The position numbers and the translations under genes were made by a program. DNA of 64,000 nucleotides from positions 4,795,183 to 4,859,182 of the forward strand of contig OY811985.1 of assembly GCA_963681505.1 (NCBI GenBank), in the 5' to 3' direction. Below the pieces are notes generated by a model that made no database searches, was not told the DNA's origin, and saw nothing but the letters and a program-made list of their open reading frames with translations. Below, piece after piece: positions 11,782 through 24,600 of this stretch. This DNA is from Eunapius fragilis (Eukaryota; Porifera; Demospongiae; Spongillida; Spongillidae). Each line of letters starts with the position of its first letter. Within the stretch, counting starts at the first letter, position 1.

Positions 11782-12357
11782 CCATGTGGTGTCTTTGCTA
11801 CCCTCCCCCTGTGGTGCCCTTGCTACCCTCCCCCTTCATTCACCATGTGGTGCCCTTGCTACCCTCCCCCTTCATTCACCATGTGTGGTGCTCTTGCTAC
11901 CCTCCCCCTTCATTCACCATGTGGTGCCCTTGCTACCCTCCCCCTTCATTCACCATGTGGTGCCCTTGCTACCCTCCCCCTTCATTCACCATGTGGTGCT
12001 CTTGCTACCCTCCCCCTTCATTCACCATGTGGTGCCCTTGCTACCCTCCCCCTGTGGTGCCCTTGCTACCCTCCGCCTTCATTCACCATGTGGTGCCCTT
12101 GCTACCCTCCCCCTTCATTCACCATGTGGTGCCCTTGCTACCCTCTCCCTGTGGTGCCCTTGCTACCCTCCGCCTTCATTCACCATGTGGTGCCCTTGCT
12201 ACCCTCCCCCTGTGGTGCTCTTGCTACCCTCCCCCTTCATTCACCATGTGGTGCCCTTGCTACCCTCCCCCTTCATTCACCATGTGGTGCTCTTGCTACC
12301 CTCCCCCTTCATTCACCATGTGGTGCCCTTGCTACCCTCCCCCTTCATTCACCATGT
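11782..12357 (+). repeat. 36-bp minisatellite
   Basis: About 17 copies of a 36-bp unit (start caccatgtggtgcccttgct, then accctcccccttcatt), with several copies shortened to ~22 bp by loss of the 'cttcattcaccat' part. All three forward frames stay open because the unit lacks stops and is a multiple of three. This is a repeat artefact and not a gene. Confidence 0.95.
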
Positions 12358-12459
12358 AAACCATGACATCATTCACATTTGGTTGTGCCACCATCCTGTA
12401 GCCCTGGCTGCCTTCCATGACACCCAGATCACTATCACAGCAATGTGATACCAATCTGT

Positions 12460-13320
12460 ATTGTATGTCTGCAAGTTGAGAGCTATGAGGCCTGGGAACC
12501 AGAGGCATTGAGGGCCTTCTCACAGGTGGTTGCTTGGTTAGCCATTTGTGGTAACACACCCAAGTCAAAGGTTGTAGCAGAGCCATACGGCCACCTTAGC
12601 TTGTTAATGGTTAGAGCTAACGCCTGACCCATCCTGGTATGCTCCTATCCACAAACACTCCATCAAGAAAATGAACGGTACACGTAGTTGTTTTGTGTGT
12701 ATGTGTGTTTGTTGCTAATAATTGCCTGAGGTCACAGACTATCAGCCACAACCTCTCCTCTTACCCCCAGCCACCCTGAATGAAGCCAGCATCCATGAAG
12801 GAGCAGCTGCCTTAGCTGCTGAGACTAGGAAGCATGCAGCCAATGATGCTAGATGCCAAGCACTTGGATGGACTTGCATTCCTCTTGCAGTTGAAACATT
12901 TGGGAATCGGGGAAAAGAAGCACAGTGTTTTTTTCTCAAGCTTGGCTACTTTGTTAGCTTTAAGACAAGGTCAATCAAAGTCTTCAGTTGTTAGCAACAT
13001 TTATGGTTGTCTCAACCTCTCTCTAGTCAGGTCTGTGGCAAGTTCCATAATGGGAAGAGAGGGAGTTAATTAGAACTTTTGTAGTGTTTAGTTGTATTGG
13101 TTTATGTTTGAGGTCTGCATCCCACTTGTGGTCGAGACCTATGGGTGTTGGGGTGCTGCAGCAGTGGCGGCCTTTTCTAAGCTTGCCGGTTGCCTTTCCA
13201 CTGGGCTAAACCAACCCAAGTCCAAGACCATCTTCGGACTATACAGCCCTCTAGGCTTGGCCTTAGTGAGAGCCAACTGCAGAGCCATCCTGTCTAGGTT
13301 AACTGCCTCTTCTGTATGTA
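12460..13320 (+). mobile_element. Three further relics of the retroelement 3' tail
   Basis: Three separate pieces show the same block as the element at 2590-4515. 12475-12625 reads ESYEAWEPEALRAFSQVVAW then KSKVVAEPYGHLSLLMVRANA. 12770-13055 reads NEASIHEGAAALAAETRKHA, then LGWTCIPLAVETFGNRGKEA, with frameshifts. 13110-13310 reads PLVVETYGCWGAAAVAAFSK then KSKTIFGLYSPLGLALVRAN. The shared pattern is 'VE(T/S)(Y/F)G.WG.EA...FS.LA....L.....PKS.....Y..L...LVRAN'. They look like nested or 5'-truncated insertions. Confidence 0.7.
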
Positions 13321-13469
13321 TGCCTTCTATGTTGAATAATGATTAGACTGGTATTCATGTATCCTTTTATAATTCCACGTATTCATAAATATTGATGTGT
13401 AATATTCTAACAACAATCCAATAATGAATCAGTACAATGTATGTTAGTTAATTTTTAATAGTTAATAAA

Positions 13470-14363
13470 ATGGCTACCTCCTCCAATGTTGACAAGGACG
13501 CAGCAGCATACGAATACTTGTGTAGGCTAGAAGAAGCAAAGAAGTAAGCTGCTTATGTTGCATGCCGAGGTGGTTGAATCCAGTGCGCAGTTTCATGGTG
13601 CTATATATACGCAGTGAAATAATTCGTCGTAAAATGCGGGCGAACGACACTATATGTGAAGGAGAATTTCCTAGTATTGTTCGGGCTGTACTTAATATTC
13701 TTCTCTTCAGATGGATGGAGGCAATACTAATGGAGACCCTCCCTCCTGTAACCGAGCTTGAAGATCGCCTTTCGAACGGCGTTTTACTGTGCGCTCTGGG
13801 AAAGAAGCTGCTGCCGAATGATCCCATGTGGAAAAAAGTTTTCGATCAGGATCAGGCGAAATTCAAAGTAAGGTTTTCTTCCCTCCCGTTATTATTCATG
13901 TAATGAAGCCGAACAATTTTTCTGGCTGCACTGACCGCTGCGAAACTTTATAGTGTGCATGTGTACATAAGTGGCACTACCTAGCTAGCAGAACGTGCGG
14001 CTGTAGTGTGTGCCATGTTTGCAACACACAGGTGGGACAATAACATCCGTGGTAATGTGTCAATGTGTGTTCGTATCGTTATTTGTTTTGAAGAATTTTT
14101 TCCCCTGTTATCAAATACAGGCGAAGGGTCTAGACTATAGGCACACAGATAACGTGAACTTCTGGATAACTGCGCTCAAAATGGTTGGACTTCCAAGAGT
14201 AAGTGTCTGGTATGTGGATTGAAATCGTTTCGTCATTGTGTAAAGAAATAGAGTGTGGTGATATTTATAAATGATTCGTCCACTGACTCAGTATTTTGTA
14301 CATGCCTGTCCAACCATTTAAAACATCACCCCTTTCTCTTTTCCCTTGTTTGTCTGTGTGTAT

Positions 14364-14435
<72 letters not shown>

Positions 14436-17400
14436 CTCCAGTTCTTCTTGCCGTCAGTAGAAGACATCTACCATAAAAAGAACATTCCCAAGGTGATCTA
14501 CTGCATCCATGCCCTGAGGTAAGTCACAGTGTTTTTCCCAAGGTGGGAAGTATGCATTGCTTGACTATTGCCCTTTAGTTTGTTTCTAAACATAGTTATT
14601 GTACTGTGTGCACTGTGGTGTTTGTATGCACATGCACACTCACTTACCACACATGCACTCACTCACCATACATGCACACTCACTCGCCACACATGCACAC
14701 TCACTTACCACACATGCACTCACTCACCACACATGCACACTCACTCGCCACACATGCACACTCACTTACCACACATGCACTCACTCACCACACATGCACA
14801 CTCACTCGCCACACATGCACACTCACTTACCACACATGCACTCACTCACCACACATGCACACTCACTCGCCACACATGCACACTCTCCACACATGCACAC
14901 TCCACACATGCACACTCACTCACCACACATGCACACTCACTCACCATACATGCACACTCCACACATGCACACTCACTCGCCACACATGCACACTCACTTC
15001 ACCACATATGCACAATCACTTCACCACACATGCACTCTCCACACATGCACATTACCTCACCACACATGCACACTCAACACACATGCACACTCAACACACA
15101 TGCACACTCACTCACCATACATGCACACTCAATGCACACTCACTCACCACATGCATACTCAATCACCACACATGCACTCACTCACCACACATGCACACTC
15201 ACTCGCCACACATGCACTCACCACACATACACACATGCACACTACATGCACACTCACTCACCACACATGCACTCACTCATCACACATGTTCATACTCACT
15301 CACCACACTTGCACACTCACTCACCACACATGCGCACCACACATGCACTCACCACACATGCACACTCACTCACCACACATGCACACTCACTCACCACACA
15401 TGCACTCATTCACCACACATGTTCACACTCACCATACTTACCACACATTTACCCAATCTTACGTGAACACTCATCACACCCACACATTCCCCTTGCTCCC
15501 TCCCATGCTCACACACATACCCACTTGCTATTATGCAGTTACTTCCTCAAGAAGCAGAATCTTGTTGGCTTTTCTGTGAGGGACCTAACAAATGGCAAAC
15601 TGACCTTTTCCAGTATGCATGATTGTGTGTGGGTGTGGACTGGTGTGTAAGTGTGGACTGGTGTGTAGGTGTGGACTGGTGTGTAGGTGTGGACTGGTGT
15701 GTAGGTGGACTGGTGTGTAGGTGTGGACTGGTGTGTAGGTGTGGACTGGTGTGTAAGTGTGGACTGGTGTGTAGGTGTGGACTGGTGTGTAGGTGTGGAC
15801 TGGTGTGTAGGTGTGGACTGGTGTGTAGGTGTGGACTGGTGTGTAGGTGTGGACTGGTGTGTAGGTGTGGACTGGTGTGTAGGTGTGGACTGATGTGTAG
15901 GTGTGGACTGGTGTGTAAGTGTGGACTGGTGTGTAGGTGTGGACCGGTGTGTAGGTGTGGACTGGTGTGTGGGTGTGGACTGGTGTGTAAGTGTGGACTG
16001 GTGTGTAGGTGTGGACTGGTGTGTAGGTGTGGACTGGTGTGTAGGTGTGGACTGGTGTAGGTGTGGACTGGTGTGTAGGTGTGGACTGGTATGTAGGTGT
16101 GGACTGGTGTGTAGGTGTGGACTGGTGTGTAGGTGTGGACTGGTGTGTAGGTGTGGACTGGTGTGTAGGTGTGGACTGGTGTGTAGATGTGGACTGGTGT
16201 GTAGGTGTGGACTGGTGTGTAGGTGTGGACTGGTGTGTAGATGTGGACTGGTGTGTAGGTGTGGACTGGTGTGTGGGTGTGGACTGGTGTGTAAGTGTGG
16301 ACTGGTGTGTAGGTGTGGACTGGTGTGTAGGTGTGGACTGGTGTGTAGGTGTGGACTGGTGTGTAGGTGTGGACTGATGTGTAGGTGTGGACTGGTGTAG
16401 GTGTGGACTGTGTGTAGGGGTGGACCGGTGTGTGGTATGTAGGTGTGGACTGGTATAATTTGTGGGTGTGAACTGGTCTAGCGTGTATGTGTGGACTGGT
16501 TAGTGTGTAGTATGCATGGATGTGGATTATGTGTGGGTGTGGACTGTGTGAGAATGGGGACAGGATGGCGACTGTGAAGATGTGGATTGAGTGAGAATGG
16601 GACTGAGAATGGTACTGTGAGAATGGTACTGTGAGAATGGTACTGTGAGAATGGCACTGTGAGAATGGCATTCTTGTTTGTTGGAAACATTTCTGTGCCG
16701 CATTGAGATATTGAAAACAGATATAACTATTTGGGGAGAAATGCATAAACATCTACATTCTCTGATCTCATAAATAATTGTATGGTTAAACATCTTATTT
16801 GTAGCACCCCCTTCCCAAGAAATTCTCCAATACTTATAATTTGATTGCCTGAGTCATAGAATAGACCAGCATACACCATGTATAGAATAGACCAGCATAC
16901 ACCATGTATAGAATAGACCAGCATACAAATAGAATAGACCAGCATACACCATAGAATAGACCAGCATACACCATGTATACAATAGATCAGCATACACCAT
17001 GTATACAATAGACCAGCATACACCATGTATACAATAGACCAGCATACACCATGTATAGAATAGATCAGCATACACCATGTATACAATAGACCAGCATACA
17101 CCATGTATACAATAGACCAGCATACACCATGTATAGAATAGACCAGCATACACCATGTATACAATAGACCAGCATACACCATATAATGGTTGTCATCTCA
17201 CAGGTGAGGAGATCAAGCAGACTTCCCAGAACCTAAGCAAAGTTGATACCCTTCCTTCTTTCAACTCTCTGGGAGACCTTGTGGAGGAAGAGGTAGGATC
17301 ATATAAGTGCTTCAGTGCCTAAGTCCTTGTGAGCATGCGTGGGTCCTTGGGTGATTGAATGCTTGCATGGGTCCTTGGATGATTGTGTAAGTATTTTTTA

Positions 17401-18124
17401 TTGCATAGCTGCATGTATGGAGTGTCAGGTCTCCAGAAAAAAATCCCTAATTTTGAGGGGCATTCATTAGAATAAATATGGCTTTGCTTTCTGTGTCAAC
17501 CACCAGCTCCAGTACAAGGCATTGGGGCTTGTGGAGAGCGTGCACGTGGAGGAAAACAAACCAGATCCCGGGTCACGCGATTTGCCACCCCCCACGCCTG
17601 AATTCGATGATCCTCAGTACATTCCCATCTCAGCGGTACCATTGCTCTATCTGCCCTGCAAGACAGCGGGTATTTATGTTTCTCTGTATGCTAAGAAGCC
17701 GTCTGGGGTGCAGAAGAACGGACTCAACACTGAGTGTGAGTTGTGAAAGAGTGGGGAGTGCTCTAATTGGGATGTGCTGTGATAGCAAAATCTGGGCGTA
17801 AAAGTTAGATGCCAGACCTGTTTCGCTTGGCGGTGATGTGATTCATCTTTCAAACGGGTCTGGGGCCGAGACTAGTGTTGGTGGTGGTGATGGTAGTGTG
17901 GATTCAAGTATGCAGTGTGGCCATCTTGGTTGTGGGGGAAGGAGAGGGGATGATGTCAGAGTTTGGTGGTGAGGTCATTCCCCAAAGGGCATTCCTACAG
18001 GAAACAGAAACTATACAGGACCTTGCCTCTGGGCTCAGGAAGTAGGGCATTGTTCATGGTGTTGTGGTTGTACATTGTGATGAACTTATTTTGCAAATAA
18101 AATGTGACCTTGTTCTTGCTCATT

Positions 18125-18155
<31 letters not shown>

Positions 18156-21149
18156 GAGAGGGGTATGAGGGTTGTGTTAGTGGGTTGTGTGTGGTGCAAA
18201 ATAAAAAACCCTGTTCCCTTGTACATAAGGACATAAGGTAGAATGTATAGGAAATGGAGGGAGGTGTAGGGAGGGATGGAGTGAGGAGGTGTAGGGAGGG
18301 ATGGAGTGAGGAGGTGTAAGGAGGGATGGAGAGGGGAGGTATAGGGAGGGATGGAGAGGAGGTGTAGGGAGGGATGGAGAGGGGAGGTGTAAGGAAGAAT
18401 GGAGAGAGGAGGTGTAGGGAGGGATGGAGAGAGGAGGTGTAGGGAGGGATGGAGAGAGGAGGTGTAGGGAGGGATGGAGAGTATTAATTCTTAACTAAGT
18501 CATAACTCATCCCATCACTACATGAAGCAATGAACACCTTACCTCGTTTTCCCTCAGTGGGGAGGATGCTGGAGAAGATAAATGAAGCAGTCGACAGGGG
18601 AGATGTCCTTGGAGCCTTTGAGGGTCTTAGGAGCAAGGCCCTCAACCTTCCCTTTGTGTTCAAGGACCACCCTAGTACCTACTTTGCTGCTTTACTGGAG
18701 GAGCAAAGTAATGGCATTCCCAACAACGTCCTGGTTAGTGGTGTGTGTGCATGGTGACTATGTGTGTGTGACTATGTGTATGTGTGTGTGTGTGACTTTA
18801 CGTGTGTGTGTGCATTAATATTTATGGCACGTGCATTGTGCATTCTTGAGGGGTGCGAATGGGTGGGTAGAAATCATGCATCAGAATATAGATGTCGGTC
18901 CCCCTCCCTCTGAAGTCTGACTGTGTGTATCCATATGAGGAAATTTCTTGATCTGTCTATGTTTGATACATGTACATCTTCTTTCTCACCCTCCCCCCCC
19001 CCCCCCCCCCCCCAACCCTTCCTGTCTACTGTTCTGTTAAAATTTGGGCAGTGTGTATACTCTGGTATGACTCGTGAGAAATGTGACGCAATACTGGAGG
19101 TGCAGAGGTCAGTTAATTAACCCCATTCATCTCCACCCTCTCACATCCTTTCCCTAACAACAGTTACGGTGCCTATCTTATCTGCGAAAAAAAGACAGAG
19201 CCAGGGACCACCATCTGTGCATTCAGGTGCATTTCCTCTTTACTTTCATCTTTTTAAATATTTTAACTCTTGCACAGAGAGTTGTACCACTAGGGGCAAC
19301 TGATGAGTATCAGACACGCATGTGAAGTGACTTCTGCATGTTCATAGGCACACATGCACTATGTGTACATGAAATGTGTGCCTATCCACTCCCTCCCCAT
19401 GCCTCTTACAGCCCCCACTCCCTCCCCATGCCTCTTACAGCCCCCACTCCCTCCCCATGCGTATTACAGCCCCCACTCCCTCCCCATGCCTCTTACAGCC
19501 CCCACTCCCTCCCCATGCCTCTTACAGCCCCCACTCCCTCCCCATGCCTCTTACAGCCCCCACTCCCTCCCCATGCCTCTTACAGCCCCCACTCCCTCCT
19601 CATGCCTCTTACAGCCCCCACTCCCTCCCCACTCCTCTTACAGCCCCCACTCCCTCCCCATGCCTCTTACAGCCCTCACTCCCTCCCCATGCCTCTTACA
19701 GCCCCCACTCCCTCCTCATGCCTCTTACAGCCCCCACTCCCTCCCCACTCCTCTTACAGCCCCCACTCCCTCCCCATGCCTCTTACAGCCCCCACTCCCT
19801 CCTCACTCCTCGTACAGCCCCACTCCCTCCCCATGCCTCTTACAGCCCTCACTCCCTCCCCATGCCTCTTACAACCCCACTCCCTCCCCATGCCTCTTAC
19901 AGCCCCCACTCCCTCCCCATGCCTCTTACAGCCCCCACTCCCTCCCCATGCCTCTTACAGCCCCCACTCCCTCCCCATGCCTCTTACAGCCCCCACTCCC
20001 TCCTCATGCCTCTTACAGCCCCCACTCCCTCCCCATGCCTCTTACAGCCCCCACTCCCTCCCCATGCCTCTTACAGCCCTCACTCCCTCCCCATGCCTCT
20101 TATAGCCCCCACTCCCTCCCCATGCCTCTTACAGCCCCCACTCCCTCCCCATGCCTCTTACAGCCCCACTCCCTCCCCATGCCTCTTACAACCCCCACTC
20201 CCTCCCCATGCCTCTTACAACCCCCACTCCCTCCCCATGCCTCTTACAGCCCTCACTCCCTCCCCATGCCTCTTACAGCCCCCACTCCCTCCCCATGCCT
20301 CTTACAGCCCCCACTCCCTCCTCATGCCTCTTACAGCCCCCACTCCCTCCCCATGCCTCTTACAGCCCCCACTCCCTCCTCATGCCTCTTACAGCCCCCA
20401 CTCTCTCCCCAAACACATGACACATCATTGGTTTAGCATCGTTGTAAACATACGACCACATAGACGTGCACAAACACTTGGCTGAAGTGCCACACCCACT
20501 CCTCCCCCCCCCCCCTTTTATACCTGCCACCACATGGCCATCACGTACTGTAAAGCCAATCACAATGGAGGGAGCTTAGGTTCTGTCTAATTAACTCTGA
20601 GTACAAATGACAGAAACGTGTATTGTTTGAAATGTCCTGTTTTTTTTTTGTTGTTGTTGTTTTGTTGCAGGAGCCAGAGTGGAGTGAAGCACTGGAAGAT
20701 GATGAGTGAGAATGGTTACTACTTTTGGAATGGAGCAACATATGTTTTGAATGAGTTTGTGGAGGTATGTGTGTGTGCATACGTGTGTGGATGTGCATAT
20801 GTGAGTGTACGTGTGCATATTGTGTGTGCGTGTGCATATGTGTGTGCGTGTGCATGCATGTTTGTGGTCATGTGTGACATGGGTGTGTGTGTGTGTGTGT
20901 GCAGGGGTGGGGGCATTGTTATGCTGCCTTGCATAGCTCGCACGCCCTAAGATCCTCTCGTTCATCAACTAGCATTTCCTAGCGTCCATCTCCAATGCTG
21001 CCAAAGTTGATACCTTCTCTGCTGTCAGCTCAACGCTCCAAATGGTGGTGGACAGTGAAGATGTGAAGGCAATCAAGGTACAGGTTGATGGAATAAGCAG
21101 TGGTTTTTGAACCTTAAAGGACGAGTATTCCCTGTGAGACCATAACTGC

Positions 21150-21214
<65 letters not shown>

Positions 21215-21609
21215 TCTGTGTATTGTGTGTGTATGTGTGTGATGATAGTGGATCTGGCAGTTCCTAAACTAATGATAGCTGTGGGTGGTGGCTTGGCTTC
21301 CTTCACATAAAGGAGCATTGCAAACAAGAGGTGTGCACTCCTCTGTCAATGGGTTGGTGTAAGGTGCAGAGACTCCACACTCTTTCGCTTATGGTTATAG
21401 TGGGAGGGGGAAAGTATGGAAACTGTTGTGTGTGTGTGTGTACTGTGTTAATGTTACCTCTCCTGAAAGGTTCTTGAAGGTCTTCGTAAAGACAAAAGGC
21501 TTACCTATGGCCAGCTTTTCTCAGTGGTCAGGGCTGTAAACTCTACCATCAGAGAGAGCAAGAAGATACCTGCATCTGGTGTGAGTGTACTTCCATTGGG
21601 TGTGTGCAT

Positions 21610-21673
<64 letters not shown>

Positions 21674-24600
21674 CACACACATGCGCACACACACACACAC
21701 ACACACACTGTAACATGATGTGCTCATGTGACTAACGATGATCTGCCTCTCCCAGCAGCCCAAATACCCCAATTGGGATTGCTCAGTAAGACTCCTTATC
21801 CAATGTGACGTGCACCATGTTCACTTGGATATTTTCCCTGCAGAAGGTAGTCTCCATGAACAGGATTGATGCAGAGAGTGTTTTGAACAAGGAAGGAGTG
21901 TAAGTTGAGCATGATGGAGATACTGTGGTGAGGTCGTGTCCCCATCCTCAGTGAAGGTTGTCACTTTGGTTAGTGTGCAAGACATCATTGGCATCATACT
22001 ATGTATTTCACTGGAAATATCGTGTTAACCTTTTGGTTACTAATGGCACAGTCTTTAGAATAGTGCTGTTTATTCTTTGGCTGGCAACAGTGTAGGGATA
22101 TTGTTTTAACCCTTTGAACCCCTCTAATGTGGACACTGTCGGGACCCACCTCAGTTGTCCTGATTATTGAGGTGTCTGCATTTCAAGGGTTCATAATGTA
22201 TGTCAAACAATGAAATTTTTGGGATTATGGTCTTAGTGCAGGAACATGCTACATATCCTTACATGTATCTGCTTACCTCCTTGCAGACCTGGTTCCTTTC
22301 TCTTACGTAAGAGTGATACGACTCTTGGTGACTTCGCCCTAGCTTTCAGAACTGCGAAGGAAGTTCGTCACTGGAAAATAGTCAGCAAAGAGCAGAAGTA
22401 CTTTGTCTACCCGAGACCCAACCCTTACAATTCATTGGAAGAAATTGTAGCAGTATGTTGTGTGTGCGAGTGTGGTATGTGTGTGTGCATGGTGTGTGTG
22501 TGCATGGTATGTGTGTGTGTAGTATGTGTGTGCATTGTGTGTGTGTGTGTGGTATGTGTGTGTGTAGTATGTGTGTGTATGTATGTGGTATTTGTGTGTG
22601 GTATTTGTGTGTGCGTGTGTGTGTGCATGTGTTTGAACTGTGTGGTTGTGCTTAGTGATACATTTTCATAGAATATTTGTATGATCCCATTGTGAGCAGT
22701 TATATAGGGTTAGCATCAGTTTACAGATGTCTGTGACTTCGTTAAAGTCATAGCAGCTTGTAAAAGTGTCCTAGTACATGTCACCATCATGCTGTAGGTC
22801 ATGTAAAAGTGTCCTAGTACATGTCACCATCATGCTGTAGGTCATGTAGAAGTGTCCTAGTACATGTCACCATCATGCTGTAGGTCATGTAGAAGTGTCC
22901 TAGTACATGTCACCATCATGCTGTAGGTCATGTAGAAGTGTCCTAGTACATGTCACCATCATGCTGTAGGTCATGTGGAAGTGTCCTAGTACATGTCACC
23001 ATCATGCTGTAGGTCATGTAGAAGTGTCCTAGTACATGTCACCATCATGCTGTAGGTCATGTAGAAGTGTCCTAGTACATGTCACCATCATGTTATAGGT
23101 CATGTAGAAGTGTCCTAGTACATGTCACCATCATGCTGTAGGTCATGTAGAAGTGTCCTAGTACATGTCACCATCATGCTGTAGGTCATGTAGAAGTGTC
23201 CTAGTACATGTCACCATCATGCTGTAGGTCATGTAGAAGTGTCCTAGTACATGTCACCATCATGCTGTAGGTCATGTAGAAGTGTCCTAGTACATGTCAC
23301 CATCATGCTGTAGGTCATGTGGAAGTGTCCTAGTACATGTCACCATCATGCTGTAGGTCATGTAAAAGTGTCCTAGTACATGTCACCATCATGCTGTAGG
23401 TCATGTAGAAGTGTCCTAGTACATGTCACCATCATGCTGTAGGTCATGTAGAAGTGTCCTAGTACATGTCACCATCATGCTGTAGGTCATGTGGAAGTGT
23501 CCTAGTACATGTCACCATCATGCTGTAGGTCATGTGGAAGTGTCCTAGTACATGTCACCATCATGCTGTAGGTCATGTAGAAGTGTCCTAGTACATGTCA
23601 CCATCATGCTGTAGGTCATGTGGAAGTGTCCTAGTACATGTCACCATCATGCTGTAGGTCATGTAGAAGTGTCCTAGTACATGTCACCATCATGTTATAG
23701 GTGTTATGAAACCTTGCTCACAGTTAAACTGACAAGCTTGGGTAGTGGTGGGTTGGAAAAAATATCTGATTACAATAAGATTCAATGTACGTCTTTACTC
23801 TTCCCCATTGCATCACCACTTTGCCCTCTGTACGTGCTGCAGCATTTTCAAGAAGCTGTCGGCTTGGAGACAAAGCTTGTAATGACTCCTCTGGAACTTA
23901 AGAATGACAAGTCACCAATGCCAGCATTACCAGTATTGGCACCAGAGGCAGAGAGACGACACAGGATACCAGAGAGGGCACCAGAGAGGGCACCAGAGAG
24001 GGTACCTGAGAGGGCACCAGAGAGGGTGGTACCAGAGAGGGCACCAGAGCGGGTGGTACCTGAGAGGGCACCAGAGAGGGTACCTGAGAGGGTACCAGAG
24101 AGGGCACCAGAGAGGGCACCAGAAAGGGCACCAGAGAGGGTACCAGAGAGGGTACCAGAGAGGGTGGTACCAGAGAGGCCAGATAGGCTATCAGAGTTGC
24201 TAGATAGGCAAAATGCACCATCATTGTTCTCTCCTGTAAAGAGTAAGTGTGCTGGACTGTGTTTAATTAATGGTGTCATGAACACATGAAGTATTAATCT
24301 CCGAATTGTGACCAGACCAAGCAATTTAGTGTTATTATTAAAGTGATTTTATATCGTGACCAGTTATTAATAGTATTATGACCATGTATTAGAGTTACCC
24401 CAGCATGTAGTGGTGCTATGCCTTTGGCCCTATATTCTTTCATCAAATATTTCTACATTGCCCACAGTGGAACCCACTCCATCATTGTCAAAGCTGAACC
24501 CAGCCAACCTCACCAGTTGGACGGTGAACGATGTGTGCCAATGGCTGCTGGAACAGGACTTTGGCCAGTACATAGACGTCTTCAGACACAATGCTATAGA

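Noticed and set aside
11563-12448. Frames of 191-267 codons of Cys/Pro/Leu repeats
   Set aside because: Translation of the 36-bp minisatellite.
14568-15650. Three overlapping plus-strand frames of 286-360 codons rich in His and Thr
   Set aside because: They translate the intron 4 minisatellite; all frames are open because the repeat lacks stops. Exons 4 and 5 on either side define this as an intron.
15547-16752. A 401-codon minus-strand frame rich in 'HTYTPV'
   Set aside because: Reverse strand of the 18-bp minisatellite; low complexity, no start context.
19338-20485. Plus-strand frames of 255-369 codons rich in 'SLPMPLTAPTP'
   Set aside because: Translation of the 29-bp intronic minisatellite in three frames.
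22760-23703. CRISPR-like regular repeats
   Set aside because: The 43-bp units are contiguous with no unique spacers, and the setting is a eukaryotic intron; it is a minisatellite.
23848-24324. A minus-strand frame of Ser-Gly-Ala/Thr-Leu repeats
   Set aside because: Antisense of the PER coding repeat in exon 16.
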